Part shown: piece by piece, positions 22,812 through 31,279 of the stretch
Layout: every line of letters starts with the position of its first letter
How positions within the stretch are numbered: the first letter of the stretch is position 1
DNA from: Paenibacillus lignilyticus
Lineage (GTDB): Bacteria > Bacillota > Bacilli > Paenibacillales > Paenibacillaceae
NCBI RefSeq assembly: GCF_017942085.1
Contig: NZ_JAGKSP010000037.1
Coordinates: forward strand, 1 to 33,035
Reading direction: 5' to 3'
DNA length: 33,035 nt
The notes under the pieces: model-generated
What the model was told of the DNA's origin: nothing
The model's database searches: none
The model's input: the letters and a program-made list of their open reading frames with translations, nothing else
Made by a program: the position numbers and the translations under genes

Positions 22812-22851
22812 CCCAACCCCTACCCGATATCAAAGTAGGATTAAACCCGTT

Positions 22852-23928
22852 CTACGAACCGCTCGGCAAGCCCAGCATCTCCTGGATCTTCTCTACAGGC
22901 ACTGCGTCTTTCGGCAGCTCATACTCAAATTTAATCTCCTTATTTATATCGTCCAAGGAGAGGTCGAAATGAATGCCAAGCTTCATTCCTTGTGCGGAAT
23001 CCGTCGACTCCACATTCAAGACCACGCCTTCATACGTCAAATAATCGTCCGTAATCCCGCCGGTAACGTCCAGCTGATTGATCTTGATCGTTTTCTTCAT
23101 CTCTTCGACGGCCGCTTTGACCTTTCCGTCCTCTTTACCTTCAAGCTCCTTCTTGGCAGCCTCCAGGTCGGCTTTAGACAGCTTGAACATCTTCATATAA
23201 GCCTCATTTTTGAGCAAAATATCAATGATCTGCGGCGCCGCCTTCTCCATAATCGCGGTCCACGCCGCTTCAACATTCTTCTCGTTGATCGAGAAACGAA
23301 CGAGCTGGTCGACTTTATGATCGGCAGCCAACCCTTTCACATCCGCAGCTTCCGGCTCGCTGAAGTAGGTTTTCTCATCCAAGCTGTCCACCAGCGCTTT
23401 CAGAAGATCTTGTCCCACCTGCGGGGAGGCGGCAACATCCGCAGCACCTTGCTCCTGCTCAAGCTTCTTCATATCGATTTCCACGAACTTGCCCGCGATC
23501 GTCTCCGGCAGCGGAAGCCCCGGAATTTGCGGCACTTTAATCCATGTTTTGTCTTCGGTAATGATCATCGGAATCGATGCATTCAATTTCACGTCACCGC
23601 TGCCCAGCGTAACATCCATCGTCAGCTCTGCGCGCATCGGCGACTTCTGAACCGAACCGTGTACGTTGATGACCGTCCCCTTCAAGAAGGCGAGCATGGT
23701 CGAGGCCATTGCGGAATTTGCAGCTCCTGCAGCATCCGCTGCCGCCGGAGGCAGCACCAGGTCGGTAAAAGTCATGGATCCTTTATATGTCATGCTGGTT
23801 GCTTTCTGATTGTTAGCCATCGCATCCATCATCGCTTCTTTAGGCGATGCCCCTGAACTGCACCCAGCCAGAGCGGCTGCCAGCGAAGCCACGAGCAGCG
23901 CGGCTGCTCCCCGTTTCAATACTTTCAT
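22852..23928 (-). CDS. Lipoprotein of unknown function (DUF6612-like)
   Basis: A signal peptide ends in the lipobox LAALAGC, with the lipid-modified cysteine at residue 22. The mature protein, 336 residues, is rich in Lys, Glu and Asp with recurring short beta-like segments. It is repeated in part, with a MTYKGSMTFTD-like opening and a TYEGVVLNVES closing region, which recalls Firmicutes LolA- or DUF6612-type lipoproteins. I give the family only tentatively and cannot name a function. GGAGAGGGG precedes the ATG. It is 40 bases upstream of the chemoreceptor gene, so it may act as an envelope-associated partner for it. Confidence 0.65.
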   Translation of the reverse strand: MKVLKRGAAALLVASLAAALAGCSSGASPKEAMMDAMANNQKATSMTYKGSMTFTDLVLPPAAADAAGAANSAMASTMLAFLKGTVINVHGSVQKSPMRAELTMDVTLGSGDVKLNASIPMIITEDKTWIKVPQIPGLPLPETIAGKFVEIDMKKLEQEQGAADVAASPQVGQDLLKALVDSLDEKTYFSEPEAADVKGLAADHKVDQLVRFSINEKNVEAAWTAIMEKAAPQIIDILLKNEAYMKMFKLSKADLEAAKKELEGKEDGKVKAAVEEMKKTIKINQLDVTGGITDDYLTYEGVVLNVESTDSAQGMKLGIHFDLSLDDINKEIKFEYELPKDAVPVEKIQEMLGLPSGS

Positions 23929-24017
23929 TTCAGAACCCCTCTCCTCATATGAGCACCTTCAATTTTACCCCATCCCGTCCCAATCCGAAAGGCTAAAAAT
24001 GATGGTACGCCCGCATG

Positions 24018-24061
24018 CAAAAAGCCCTCGGCAACCGAATATGCTTCGGCTCCCGAGGGCT
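24018..24061 (-). terminator. Terminator downstream of the SspP-like gene
   Basis: Arms AGCCCTCGG and CCGAGGGCT pair, with an inner CCGAA/TTCGG hairpin. TTTTT follows on the minus strand. It ends the short minus-strand gene group from 24863. Confidence 0.75.
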
Positions 24062-24084
24062 GAATGTTGCTTATATAGGATGGT

Positions 24085-24243
24085 TTACCCTTCCGGGTTA
24101 TTGTGGCTCACATGATTAGCCTGCTTCGTCTTCTTCGAGCCGCTATGGGGCGCTTGCTGCCTTGAACCGCCCGAACGCGACTTGGAGCTGTTGTTCTCAT
24201 ATGGATTAGGGACGGGAATTGCATGGGACTTGCCATTGGTCAT
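24085..24243 (-). CDS. Small acid-soluble spore protein, SspP-like
   Basis: A 52-codon minus-strand frame, begins MTNGKSHAIPVPNPYENN and has the C-terminal motif SGSKKTKQANHVSHN. SspP of Bacillus ends with GSKKVKxxNHTRQ, so the two agree in the basic tail and Asn-His pair. The product is very hydrophilic, rich in Ser, Asn, Lys and Gln, with no hydrophobic core, as expected for a small spore protein. The ATG is preceded by GAGGTG at seven bases. It lies 32 bases after the 24276 gene and just before a terminator. It is made only in the forespore in related species (inference). Confidence 0.7.
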   Translation of the reverse strand: MTNGKSHAIPVPNPYENNSSKSRSGGSRQQAPHSGSKKTKQANHVSHNNPEG

Positions 24244-24275
24244 TTCGAAAGCACCTCGCTACTCAGAAATCCGGA

Positions 24276-24452
24276 TTAACTCCGGGAATGAAACAAATCC
24301 GTTGGTTCATCATGATTCAATTGATCCTGGTGCCGCCGATCATTGGTATCCTGCTGCAGCTGCTGTGCATGATGGCTGTTTACAGGATTTTGGTCCAAAT
24401 CTTCTACGACATTGCTTAAATTCTTATCTGCAGTACCTTTAGCCTTCGTCAT
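24276..24452 (-). CDS. Short hydrophilic protein of unknown function
   Basis: The product, 58 residues from the ATG at 24452, is very rich in Asp, Asn, Gln and His and has no hydrophobic segment. I do not recognise a family. AGGAG lies eight bases upstream of the ATG; an ATG nine bases further upstream lacks that spacing. Location between a small unknown gene and an SspP-like gene, all minus strand with 30-70 base gaps, suggests a shared transcript and perhaps a spore-related role (inference). The clean frame and good ribosome binding site support it, though it is short. Confidence 0.5.
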   Translation of the reverse strand: MTKAKGTADKNLSNVVEDLDQNPVNSHHAQQLQQDTNDRRHQDQLNHDEPTDLFHSRS

Positions 24453-24515
24453 TGCCTGCATCTCCTGCCTTTCGCTTTGCGTACAGCCCTTGCCGGGTGT
24501 TAGGCTCCACCTCCG

Positions 24516-24863
24516 CTAAGCATGCGTCAGCCCGTGCAGCGCCTGTGCGCATTCATGAATATGGCGGGTATAATCCTGCACGAGCTGTTGAATTATGTCC
24601 GTGCGTTCATCCACCGTACGACCGTCTTTTTCCACATCTATCAGCGTGGTTTGAATTTCGCGGCTGTCTACATAGGTCACTTTAAAATCAAACGTGTACA
24701 TCTGGTGTCCTGCTGTATGAATCGTGACGCGTAGAGCTTTAGGATCGGCCTCATCCGGCAGAACCTCAGCGCGGTCTGCAGTATGAATCGTCTCCGGCAG
24801 CGTACGCTGCCATGCCGCAGTCAGCTGCTGTTGATCAATCGACAACTCGTCGTGTTTGCTCAT
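24516..24863 (-). CDS. Small protein of unknown function
   Basis: The 115-residue product is mostly hydrophilic with a central beta-rich stretch (LRVTIHTAGHQMYTFDFKVTYVDSREIQTTLIDV) split here into parts: TIHTAGHQMYTFDFKV and TTLIDVEKDG. The C-terminal third is helical, with a His-rich end. No signal peptide, no known motif. The ATG is preceded by GGAGGTGG, one of the strongest ribosome binding sites in the window, which makes it a real gene. It leads a minus-strand cluster with two short genes. Confidence 0.65.
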   Translation of the reverse strand: MSKHDELSIDQQQLTAAWQRTLPETIHTADRAEVLPDEADPKALRVTIHTAGHQMYTFDFKVTYVDSREIQTTLIDVEKDGRTVDERTDIIQQLVQDYTRHIHECAQALHGLTHA

Positions 24864-24939
24864 CGCTTACCACCTCCATGCCGATAATATGCGGCTTAGG
24901 AGTCCTTTTTATGCGGCTCGCAGTGCTTCAGCGAATAGG

Positions 24940-24974
24940 AAAAAAGCGCCCAAGCGAATGATCGCTTGAGCGCT
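24940..24974 (-). terminator. Terminator of tRNA-Ser
   Basis: Arms of the form AGCGC...AAGCGA and TCGCTT...GCGCT pair with two internal mismatches and are followed by TTTTTT on the minus strand. Confidence 0.75.
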
Positions 24975-24989
24975 GTGCTGTAAAAGTTA

Positions 24990-25078
24990 TGGCGGAGAGG
25001 GTGGGATTCGAACCCACGTGGAGTTGCCCCCTAACGGTTTTCAAGACCGCCCCGTTATGACCACTTCGGTACCTCTCC
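24990..25078 (-). tRNA. tRNA-Ser (anticodon TGA)
   Basis: The minus strand gives GGAGAGG ... CCTCTCC acceptor arms, G discriminator and an encoded CCA. The anticodon loop CTTGAAA has anticodon TGA (UCA codons). The extra arm, beginning after the anticodon stem, is long, giving a total of 89 bases as expected for tRNA-Ser. It lies about 110 bases downstream of serS on the same strand. Confidence 0.95.
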
Positions 25079-25188
25079 ATCGTATAAAGTCACCTGTTTC
25101 AAAAGGTCACAAGATGTATTGTACCACAGACGAATTCGGTTAAGCAACTCCAAATTACGCCTGTGGTCCAATCCATTTCATGCTTGTA

Positions 25189-26469
25189 TTAACGCGGCGC
25201 GATAACCTCTAGTCCGCCCATGTAAGGACGAAGCACTTCCGGAACAACTACCGTACCGTCAGCTTGCTGGAAATTCTCCAGAATCGCTGCAACCGTGCGA
25301 CCGACCGCAAGGCCTGAGCCATTCAGCGTGTGCACGAATTCCGGCTTGCTCTTCACTTCCGGACGGTAACGAATGTTCGCACGGCGCGCTTGGAAGTCCT
25401 CGAAGTTGGAGCAGGAGGAAATCTCACGGTACGTGCCGCCGCTTGGGATCCATACTTCAAGATCGTACGTCTTCGCCGATGTAAAGCCCATATCGCCCGT
25501 GCAGAGCGTCAGCACGCGGTAAGGCAGGCCAAGCAGCTGCAACACTTTCTCAGCGTTTGCAGTGAGCTTCTCGAGCTCTGCATAGGAATCCTCAGGCTTA
25601 ACCAGCTTCACCAGCTCAATCTTGTTGAACTGATGCTGGCGGATAAGGCCGCGCGTATCACGACCGGCAGAACCGGCTTCCGAACGGAAACATGCGCTGT
25701 AGGCCACGAAATTCTTCGGCAAGTCTTCTGCAGACAGGATTTCCTCGCGATGAATGTTCGTCACCGGTACTTCTGCTGTTGGGATCAGGTAATACTCCGT
25801 GTCCGCAATCTTGAAGAGGTCCTCTTCGAATTTCGGCAGCTGGCCGGTTCCGATCAAGCTGTCGCGATTAACGATATAAGGCGGCAGCACTTCTTCGTAG
25901 CCATGCTCATCGCTATGTAGGTCCATCATAAAGTTAATCAGTGCTCGCTCCAGACGAGCGCCTAGACCGCGGTAGAATACGAAACGCGAACCGGTTACTT
26001 TCGCAGCGCGTTCAAAGTCCAGAATTCCCAGATCTTGTGCCACTTCAAAATGAGCCTTCGGTTCAAAAGCAAACGCGGGCACTTCCCCATGACGGCGGAT
26101 TTCCACGTTGTCCTCTTCCGATGCCCCCACCGGTACCGACTCATTCGGTACGTTCGGAATCGCCAGCATAAGCTCCGCAATTTCAGCTTCTGCTGCACGG
26201 ATCTCTTCATCCAGTACCTTAATGCGGTCGCCAACCTCGCGCATCTCCAGGATGAGTGCTTCTGCGTCTCCGCCGTTCTTCTTCAGCTTCGCAACCTCTT
26301 GCGAAACGGTGTTACGACGGTTCTTCAGCTGCTCCGTCTCCTGCAGCATATCGCGCCATTTGCCATCCAGCGCAGGGAAACCTGCGATCAAATCAAGCGA
26401 TTTGCCGCGATTCTTCAAGGCTTGCTCTACTTTAGCGAAATCATTACGCATCAATTTAACATCTAACAC
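25189..26469 (-). CDS. serS: Seryl-tRNA synthetase
   Basis: An N-terminal antiparallel coiled coil (about residues 30-105, tRNA-binding arm) is followed by a class II catalytic core. Motif 2 is visible as FRSEAGSAGRDTRGL and motif 3 as GSGLAVGRTVAAILEN; the ISSCSNFEDFQARR stretch is conserved in serine enzymes. It charges tRNA-Ser and tRNA-Sec with serine. Length 426 residues is normal. The start is GTG at 26469 after GAGAGGGG. The leader (26470-26557) lacks the T-box TGGNACC sequence and consists of one hairpin. It is transcribed towards tRNA-Ser. Confidence 0.97.
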   Translation of the reverse strand: MLDVKLMRNDFAKVEQALKNRGKSLDLIAGFPALDGKWRDMLQETEQLKNRRNTVSQEVAKLKKNGGDAEALILEMREVGDRIKVLDEEIRAAEAEIAELMLAIPNVPNESVPVGASEEDNVEIRRHGEVPAFAFEPKAHFEVAQDLGILDFERAAKVTGSRFVFYRGLGARLERALINFMMDLHSDEHGYEEVLPPYIVNRDSLIGTGQLPKFEEDLFKIADTEYYLIPTAEVPVTNIHREEILSAEDLPKNFVAYSACFRSEAGSAGRDTRGLIRQHQFNKIELVKLVKPEDSYAELEKLTANAEKVLQLLGLPYRVLTLCTGDMGFTSAKTYDLEVWIPSGGTYREISSCSNFEDFQARRANIRYRPEVKSKPEFVHTLNGSGLAVGRTVAAILENFQQADGTVVVPEVLRPYMGGLEVIAPR

Positions 26470-26507
26470 GAAAGGTAACCCCTCTCTTTATCATTTTCAT
26501 TTATTGC

Positions 26508-26546
26508 CTCTTGGCGGGTCATTCATACGGATAGACTCGCCAAGAG
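26508..26546 (-). promoter_or_regulatory. Hairpin in the serS leader
   Basis: Arms CTCTTGGCG and CGCCAAGAG are perfectly complementary across a 21-base loop. No T tract follows, so it is not a terminator. Its role is unknown. Confidence 0.4.
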
Positions 26547-26556
26547 AGCCCAAACG

Positions 26557-26584
26557 GCAAAAAGACTGCGCATTCGCAGTCTTT
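26557..26584 (-). terminator. Terminator of pdxST
   Basis: Arms AAAGACTGCG and CGCAGTCTTT with a four-base loop are followed on the minus strand by TTTTT. It sits just after the pdxT stop at 26591. Confidence 0.8.
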
Positions 26585-26590
26585 CTCCTT

Positions 26591-27178
26591 TTATTCTTTG
26601 GCCGCAGCGGCAGCTTCCTTCGCCATATCGAGGAAATACGCATGCAGACGATAATCGTCTGTCAGCTCCGGATGATAGGACGAGGCCAGCAAGTGCCCTT
26701 GACGAGCCGTTACAATTTCACCGTTATACGTCGACAGCACGTCCACGCTCGGCGATACTTCCTTGATAAGCGGCGCACGAATAAATACCGCGCGCACCGG
26801 CTCATCGATCCCTTTAATGGGCAAGTCCGTCTCGAAGCTTTCGCGTTGACGGCCGAATGCGTTGCGAGCGACGGTCATGTCCATCAGCTGCAAATGCGCG
26901 TCCTCTTGGCCTTCAATACGGCTTGCAAGTACGATGAGACCTGCACAGGTACCGAAGATCGGCTTGCCTTGCTCGGAGAATTGACGAATCGCATCGATAA
27001 AGCCGTACTGACGCATCAGCTTACCGATCGTAGTGCTTTCTCCACCGGGAATGATGAGACCGTCCAGCTCTTCCAGCTGTTCCGTCCGCTTTACAGCGAT
27101 GCCTTCACCACCCGCGGCTTCAATGCTTCGTATATGTTCCGCAACGGCGCCTTGAAGCGCCAGTACACCAATCTTCAT
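26591..27178 (-). CDS. pdxT: Pyridoxal 5'-phosphate synthase glutaminase subunit PdxT
   Basis: A class I glutamine amidotransferase of 195 residues. The nucleophile Cys78 lies in GTCAGL, the His169-Glu171 pair in SSYHPELTDD, and GLIIPGGESTT (residues 40-50) forms the oxyanion region. It hydrolyses glutamine and channels ammonia to PdxS. It lies 23 bases downstream of pdxS, and both are closed by the terminator at 26557. Confidence 0.97.
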   Translation of the reverse strand: MKIGVLALQGAVAEHIRSIEAAGGEGIAVKRTEQLEELDGLIIPGGESTTIGKLMRQYGFIDAIRQFSEQGKPIFGTCAGLIVLASRIEGQEDAHLQLMDMTVARNAFGRQRESFETDLPIKGIDEPVRAVFIRAPLIKEVSPSVDVLSTYNGEIVTARQGHLLASSYHPELTDDYRLHAYFLDMAKEAAAAAKE

Positions 27179-27201
27179 CGGTTCATGCCTTCTTTCCGAT
27201 A

Positions 27202-28083
27202 TTACCAGCCGCGATCCTGCATACGCTCGGAAGCGTTCAGCTTCGAAATTTCAATACCTTTCATAGGAGCGCCAAGGTTCTTGGACACTTCTGCGATCAG
27301 CTTGTAGTCTGTGTAGTGTGTTGTAGCTTCAACGATTGCGCGAGCGAATCTCTCCGGGTTATCGGATTTGAAGATACCCGATCCCACGAATACGCCGTCT
27401 GCGCCAAGGTGCATCATAAGCGCTGCATCAGAAGGAGTTGCTACGCCGCCTGCCGCGAAGTTAACGACCGGCAGTTTACCTGATTGGTGAACTTCCAGAA
27501 GCAAGTCATAGTTTACGCCAAGGTTCTTAGCTTCTGCGTACAGCTCGTCCTTAGACAGGTTTTGAACTTTACGGATTTGACCTGTGATCAAACGGATATG
27601 ACGAACCGCTTCAACGATGTTTCCTGTTCCCGGCTCGCCTTTTGTACGCATCATTGCCGCGCCTTCTTGAATACGGCGAAGCGCCTCTCCAAGATCTTTC
27701 GCGCCGCACACGAATGGTACAGTGAACTCGCGTTTGTCGATATGGAATACTTCATCTGCCGGCGTGAGCACTTCGCTCTCATCGATATAGTCCGCACCCA
27801 GTGCTTCCAATACGCGAGCTTCTACATAATGCCCGATACGCGCTTTCGCCATTACCGGGATCGAAACAACCTTCATTACTTCTTCAAGTATTGTCGGATC
27901 TCCCATGCGGGCAACGCCGCCTGCAGCACGAATATCAGAAGGTACACGCTCAAGGGCCATAACTGCCGTTGCGCCTGCCGCTTCAGCAATCTTTGCTTGC
28001 TCAGCATTCGCAACGTCCATAATGACGCCGCCTTTTTGCATTTCAGCCATACCGCGTTTTACGCGTGAAGTTCCTGTTTCCAT
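27202..28083 (-). CDS. pdxS: Pyridoxal 5'-phosphate synthase lyase subunit PdxS
   Basis: The sequence is the usual barrel of about 293 residues. Lys80 in VMAKARIGH and Lys148 in RTKGEPGTGN are the two lysines that form Schiff bases during PLP assembly from ribose 5-phosphate, glyceraldehyde 3-phosphate and ammonia. It forms a 12-subunit core with PdxT. The start chosen is ATG 28083, with GGGAGGATT upstream; an earlier ATG at 28101 gives the unusual extra GGFTN and lacks a site. A promoter candidate is at 28165. Confidence 0.97.
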   Translation of the reverse strand: METGTSRVKRGMAEMQKGGVIMDVANAEQAKIAEAAGATAVMALERVPSDIRAAGGVARMGDPTILEEVMKVVSIPVMAKARIGHYVEARVLEALGADYIDESEVLTPADEVFHIDKREFTVPFVCGAKDLGEALRRIQEGAAMMRTKGEPGTGNIVEAVRHIRLITGQIRKVQNLSKDELYAEAKNLGVNYDLLLEVHQSGKLPVVNFAAGGVATPSDAALMMHLGADGVFVGSGIFKSDNPERFARAIVEATTHYTDYKLIAEVSKNLGAPMKGIEISKLNASERMQDRGW

Positions 28084-28164
28084 GTTCGTGAATCCTCCCA
28101 AAAAAGTTTTTGCACTGTCATCCGTGAATGTGAATCGTTCCGGACTAGCTAGCTCTAACCAATA

Positions 28165-28193
28165 ATTTTACATGATAGAAGAAAAATCGACAA
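28165..28193 (-). promoter_or_regulatory. Candidate promoter of pdxST
   Basis: On the minus strand TTGTCG (28188-28193) and TAAAAT (28165-28170) are 17 bases apart; four and five of six consensus positions match. It lies about 80 bases before the start of pdxS. Confidence 0.45.
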
Positions 28194-28231
28194 CCATCAA
28201 TTCAAAGTAAACGGGTTGCCTATCCATTTAT

Positions 28232-29515
28232 CTAGAACAAATCAACGATCCCTTTAAACAAACCGGAGATGAAACCGCCAAGTGCGCGGAACATCAGACG
28301 CCACCAGCTGGCTTTCTTCACTTCCTCGGAAGTAATCAGCTTCACTGTTTTCTCGATGGACTTGCCTGTATCCGGGTCTTTGTACGAGTACGTTGCCGTG
28401 CCTACTTCTTGACCGTTCGCAATCGGAGCAACAAGCTCGTCTTCCGATTTCAACGTTACATTCTTAAGCTCAATGCTCGGCGTTGCATTCTTTTTCACGA
28501 GGAAGGTCACGTCAGACGCCGTCATGATCGGCACTTCCTTCGATTTACCCTTCTTTATTTTGACCGTCTTTGCCGTTTCTACAACTGTCTTCGGCGCAAC
28601 AATCGTCTTTTTCTCAAAATTATTGAATCCATAGTCGAACAATTTCGCCGTTTGAACGAAACGAGCGGACTTAGAAGCCGTATTCATGACAACCGAAATC
28701 AGACGCAAGTCGCCGCGCTTCGCAGTTCCCGTGAAGCAGTACCCCGCGGCTCCGATATAACCGGTTTTCATGCCGTCTACACCCTGATAAGCAAATTGCT
28801 TGAATGATTGCACATTTTTGTTGGTTTCCAGCATCCAGTTCAGGTTAATCATCTCTGTTTTGTCGCGCGGGCGGAATTTGTAGCTTGGCGTGCTAGCAAA
28901 CTCTAGGAACTCGGGATGTTTCTTCACCAGAATGCTTGCGAATTTAGCCAAATCATTGGCAGAAATAACAGTCGTTTCAGCAAGACCGGTCGCACTTGTA
29001 AAATTGGCCGTTTTCAGCCCAAGCGCCTTCGCAGTCTCGTTCATTTTCACAACAAAAGCTTGCTCTGTGCCGGAAATGTGGTCGGCAAGCGCAATTGTAG
29101 CGTCATTGGCGGACTGAACAGCCATCGCCATATATAAATCTTTGACCGAATGTACATCCCCTTCAGCCAAGTAGATTGCGGAACCATCAGGAGGGATGTC
29201 AGCAGCTTCTTTCGAAGTCGTTACCATGTCAGTCAGCTTCAAGCGGCCTGCAGTAATCTCTTCCAGCACGAGATACTCCGTCATCAGCTTCGTCATGCTT
29301 GCCGGTGGATAAGCGGTGTCCGCATCGACGGCATAGAGAACTTGTCCGGTATCTGCATCTATGAGGACAGCTGAACGAGCTTCAATTCCAAGCGGATTCG
29401 GTGTAACTTCTGCGGCATAAGTAGTGTGGGAACCTAAATTAACAGTAAGCATCGTGGCAATTACAGTCGCGCAAATGGTCGGTACAAAGCGTACCCAGCC
29501 CTTTTTCGGTTTCAA
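28232..29515 (-). CDS. dacA: D-alanyl-D-alanine carboxypeptidase (PBP5-type)
   Basis: A low-molecular-weight penicillin-binding protein. All three active-site motifs are visible: SMTK with Ser73 and Lys76, SAN at 135-137 and KTG at 250-252. A signal peptide (about residues 9-34, ending near TYA) and a C-terminal amphipathic helix (WWRLMFRALGGFISGLF) match the PBP5 pattern of export and membrane attachment. It removes the last D-Ala from peptidoglycan pentapeptides. I chose the TTG at 29515, which has AGAAGAGGAGAG upstream; an ATG further upstream lacks a good site. With pdxS, guaB and serS it reproduces the order of the origin-proximal region of Bacillus. Confidence 0.95.
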   Translation of the reverse strand: MKPKKGWVRFVPTICATVIATMLTVNLGSHTTYAAEVTPNPLGIEARSAVLIDADTGQVLYAVDADTAYPPASMTKLMTEYLVLEEITAGRLKLTDMVTTSKEAADIPPDGSAIYLAEGDVHSVKDLYMAMAVQSANDATIALADHISGTEQAFVVKMNETAKALGLKTANFTSATGLAETTVISANDLAKFASILVKKHPEFLEFASTPSYKFRPRDKTEMINLNWMLETNKNVQSFKQFAYQGVDGMKTGYIGAAGYCFTGTAKRGDLRLISVVMNTASKSARFVQTAKLFDYGFNNFEKKTIVAPKTVVETAKTVKIKKGKSKEVPIMTASDVTFLVKKNATPSIELKNVTLKSEDELVAPIANGQEVGTATYSYKDPDTGKSIEKTVKLITSEEVKKASWWRLMFRALGGFISGLFKGIVDLF

Positions 29516-29676
29516 CGTCTTCTCTCCTCTTCTATCATGCATTCTCTCTAGTATTGTAACACAAAGAGTGCTGTTTCTAAAAAAGAAAGACAGGAAAACG
29601 GTGATTCCCACCATCTTCCTGCCAGGCAGTTCTACTTTATGATGCTAGATAACTATAAGCGCCGCAGCAGCCTCGA

Positions 29677-31134
29677 TTACAACGAGTAGTTTGGTGCTTC
29701 TTTCGTGATTTGAACATCATGCGGATGGCTTTCACGCAAGCCGGCGTTCGTAATCCGCACAAATTGCGTGTCATTCTTCAGCGCTTCGATATTTGCAGCG
29801 CCGCAGTAGCCCATACCGGAACGAAGTCCGCCGATAAGCTGATGAACCGTATCTGCCAATGGTCCTTTATAAGCAACGCGACCTTCAATCCCTTCCGGAA
29901 CGAGCTTGTTCTCGTTCTCTTGGAAGTAACGGTCCTTGCTGCCTTCCTTCATAGCGCCGATCGAGCCCATACCGCGGTATACTTTGAAGCGACGACCTTG
30001 ATAGATTTCCGATTCGCCCGGGCTTTCTTCTGTACCGGCAAACAAGCTGCCGATCATAATCGCGCTGGCGCCGGAAGCAATTGCTTTCGTGACATCACCG
30101 GAATACTTAATGCCGCCGTCTGCAATGATCGGTACATTATATTCGCGTGCAACCGATGCGCAATCGTAGATTGCCGTAATTTGAGGAACACCGATACCTG
30201 CAATGATTCGAGTTGTACAAATCGAACCAGGTCCCATACCTACTTTAATAACGGAAGCGCCGGCTTCAATAAGTTCGCGCGTGCCTTCGCCTGTTGCCAC
30301 GTTGCCGGCCACAATTGTGAGGTCCTCGTATTTGCTGCGAAGCAAACGCACCATCTCGATAACGTTCTTCTGATGCCCGTGAGCCGTATCGATGACAAGC
30401 ACGTCAACGCCGGCGTTCACGAGTGCTTCCGCACGTTCCGGAGTATCCTTTGCAATACCGACAGCAGCGCCGCAGAGAAGACGTCCTTGACGGTCTTTAG
30501 CTGAATGCGGGAATTGAATGGCTTTCTCGATATCTTTAATCGTAATAAGTCCTTTAAGTGTGTTGGTTTCATCCACCAAAGGAAGCTTCTCGATTTTATG
30601 CTTCTGCAGCAGAATCTCAGCTTGCTGAAGCGTCGTGCCGACAGGAGCCGTAACCAGGTTTTCTTTAGTCATGACTTCGCTGATTTTGATGGAGTAATCA
30701 TGAATGAAACGCAGATCGCGGTTCGTAATGATCCCGACCAGCTTCTTATTCTGATCAACAACAGGCACACCGGAAATCCGGTATTTGCCCATCAGTTCCT
30801 CTGCATCGTATACATGGTGATCGGCCGTAAGCGAGAAAGGATTCGTAATAACGCCGCTCTCCGAGCGTTTAACACGATCTACTTCTTCAGCTTGTTGTGC
30901 AATAGACATGTTTTTATGAATAATACCGATGCCGCCCTCGCGCGCCATAGAAATCGCAAGCTTTGCCTCTGTTACCGTGTCCATTCCCGCACTCATCAGC
31001 GGAATGTTCAGCTTCACATTGGGGCTAAGTGATACAGATACATCGACTTCCCTCGGCAATACTTCCGATTTACGAGGCACTAACAGCACGTCATCGAAGG
31101 TTAATCCTTCTTTGGCGAATTTATTTTCCCACAC
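29677..31134 (-). CDS. guaB: IMP dehydrogenase
   Basis: A TIM-barrel oxidoreductase of 485 residues with a pair of CBS domains inserted at about 95-200. The catalytic loop GPGSICTTRI holds the cysteine that forms the thioimidate with IMP, and the flap region with EGRVAYKG follows. The enzyme makes XMP, the first committed step of GMP synthesis. Start is GTG at 31134, with AGAGGAGG upstream. Promoter at 31221 is the best vegetative promoter in the window. Confidence 0.97.
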   Translation of the reverse strand: MWENKFAKEGLTFDDVLLVPRKSEVLPREVDVSVSLSPNVKLNIPLMSAGMDTVTEAKLAISMAREGGIGIIHKNMSIAQQAEEVDRVKRSESGVITNPFSLTADHHVYDAEELMGKYRISGVPVVDQNKKLVGIITNRDLRFIHDYSIKISEVMTKENLVTAPVGTTLQQAEILLQKHKIEKLPLVDETNTLKGLITIKDIEKAIQFPHSAKDRQGRLLCGAAVGIAKDTPERAEALVNAGVDVLVIDTAHGHQKNVIEMVRLLRSKYEDLTIVAGNVATGEGTRELIEAGASVIKVGMGPGSICTTRIIAGIGVPQITAIYDCASVAREYNVPIIADGGIKYSGDVTKAIASGASAIMIGSLFAGTEESPGESEIYQGRRFKVYRGMGSIGAMKEGSKDRYFQENENKLVPEGIEGRVAYKGPLADTVHQLIGGLRSGMGYCGAANIEALKNDTQFVRITNAGLRESHPHDVQITKEAPNYSL

Positions 31135-31220
31135 AGACTTGTTCCTCCTCTTGCAATTTACGTTCCCAAAACGAACCCGTAAAAACCGCGTTTTTGAATA
31201 GGCTCGCGTATATTATTGCA

Positions 31221-31249
31221 ATATTAGCAGAGGGGTAGGGGGCTGTCAA
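31221..31249 (-). promoter_or_regulatory. Promoter of guaB
   Basis: On the minus strand TTGACA (perfect, 31244-31249) and TAATAT (31221-31226) are 17 bases apart. Downstream is an 80-base leader. Confidence 0.6.
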
Positions 31250-31279
31250 GGCAAAGGGACTAGGGGGAATTTGTCCATA

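Noticed and set aside
26470..26590. T-box riboswitch upstream of serS
   Set aside because: The interval is short and has no TGGNACC-type antiterminator sequence or specifier-loop pattern by eye.
26108..27307. 399-codon plus-strand open frame
   Set aside because: It runs across serS, the pdxT terminator and pdxT antisense; Ser-rich and unlike any protein.
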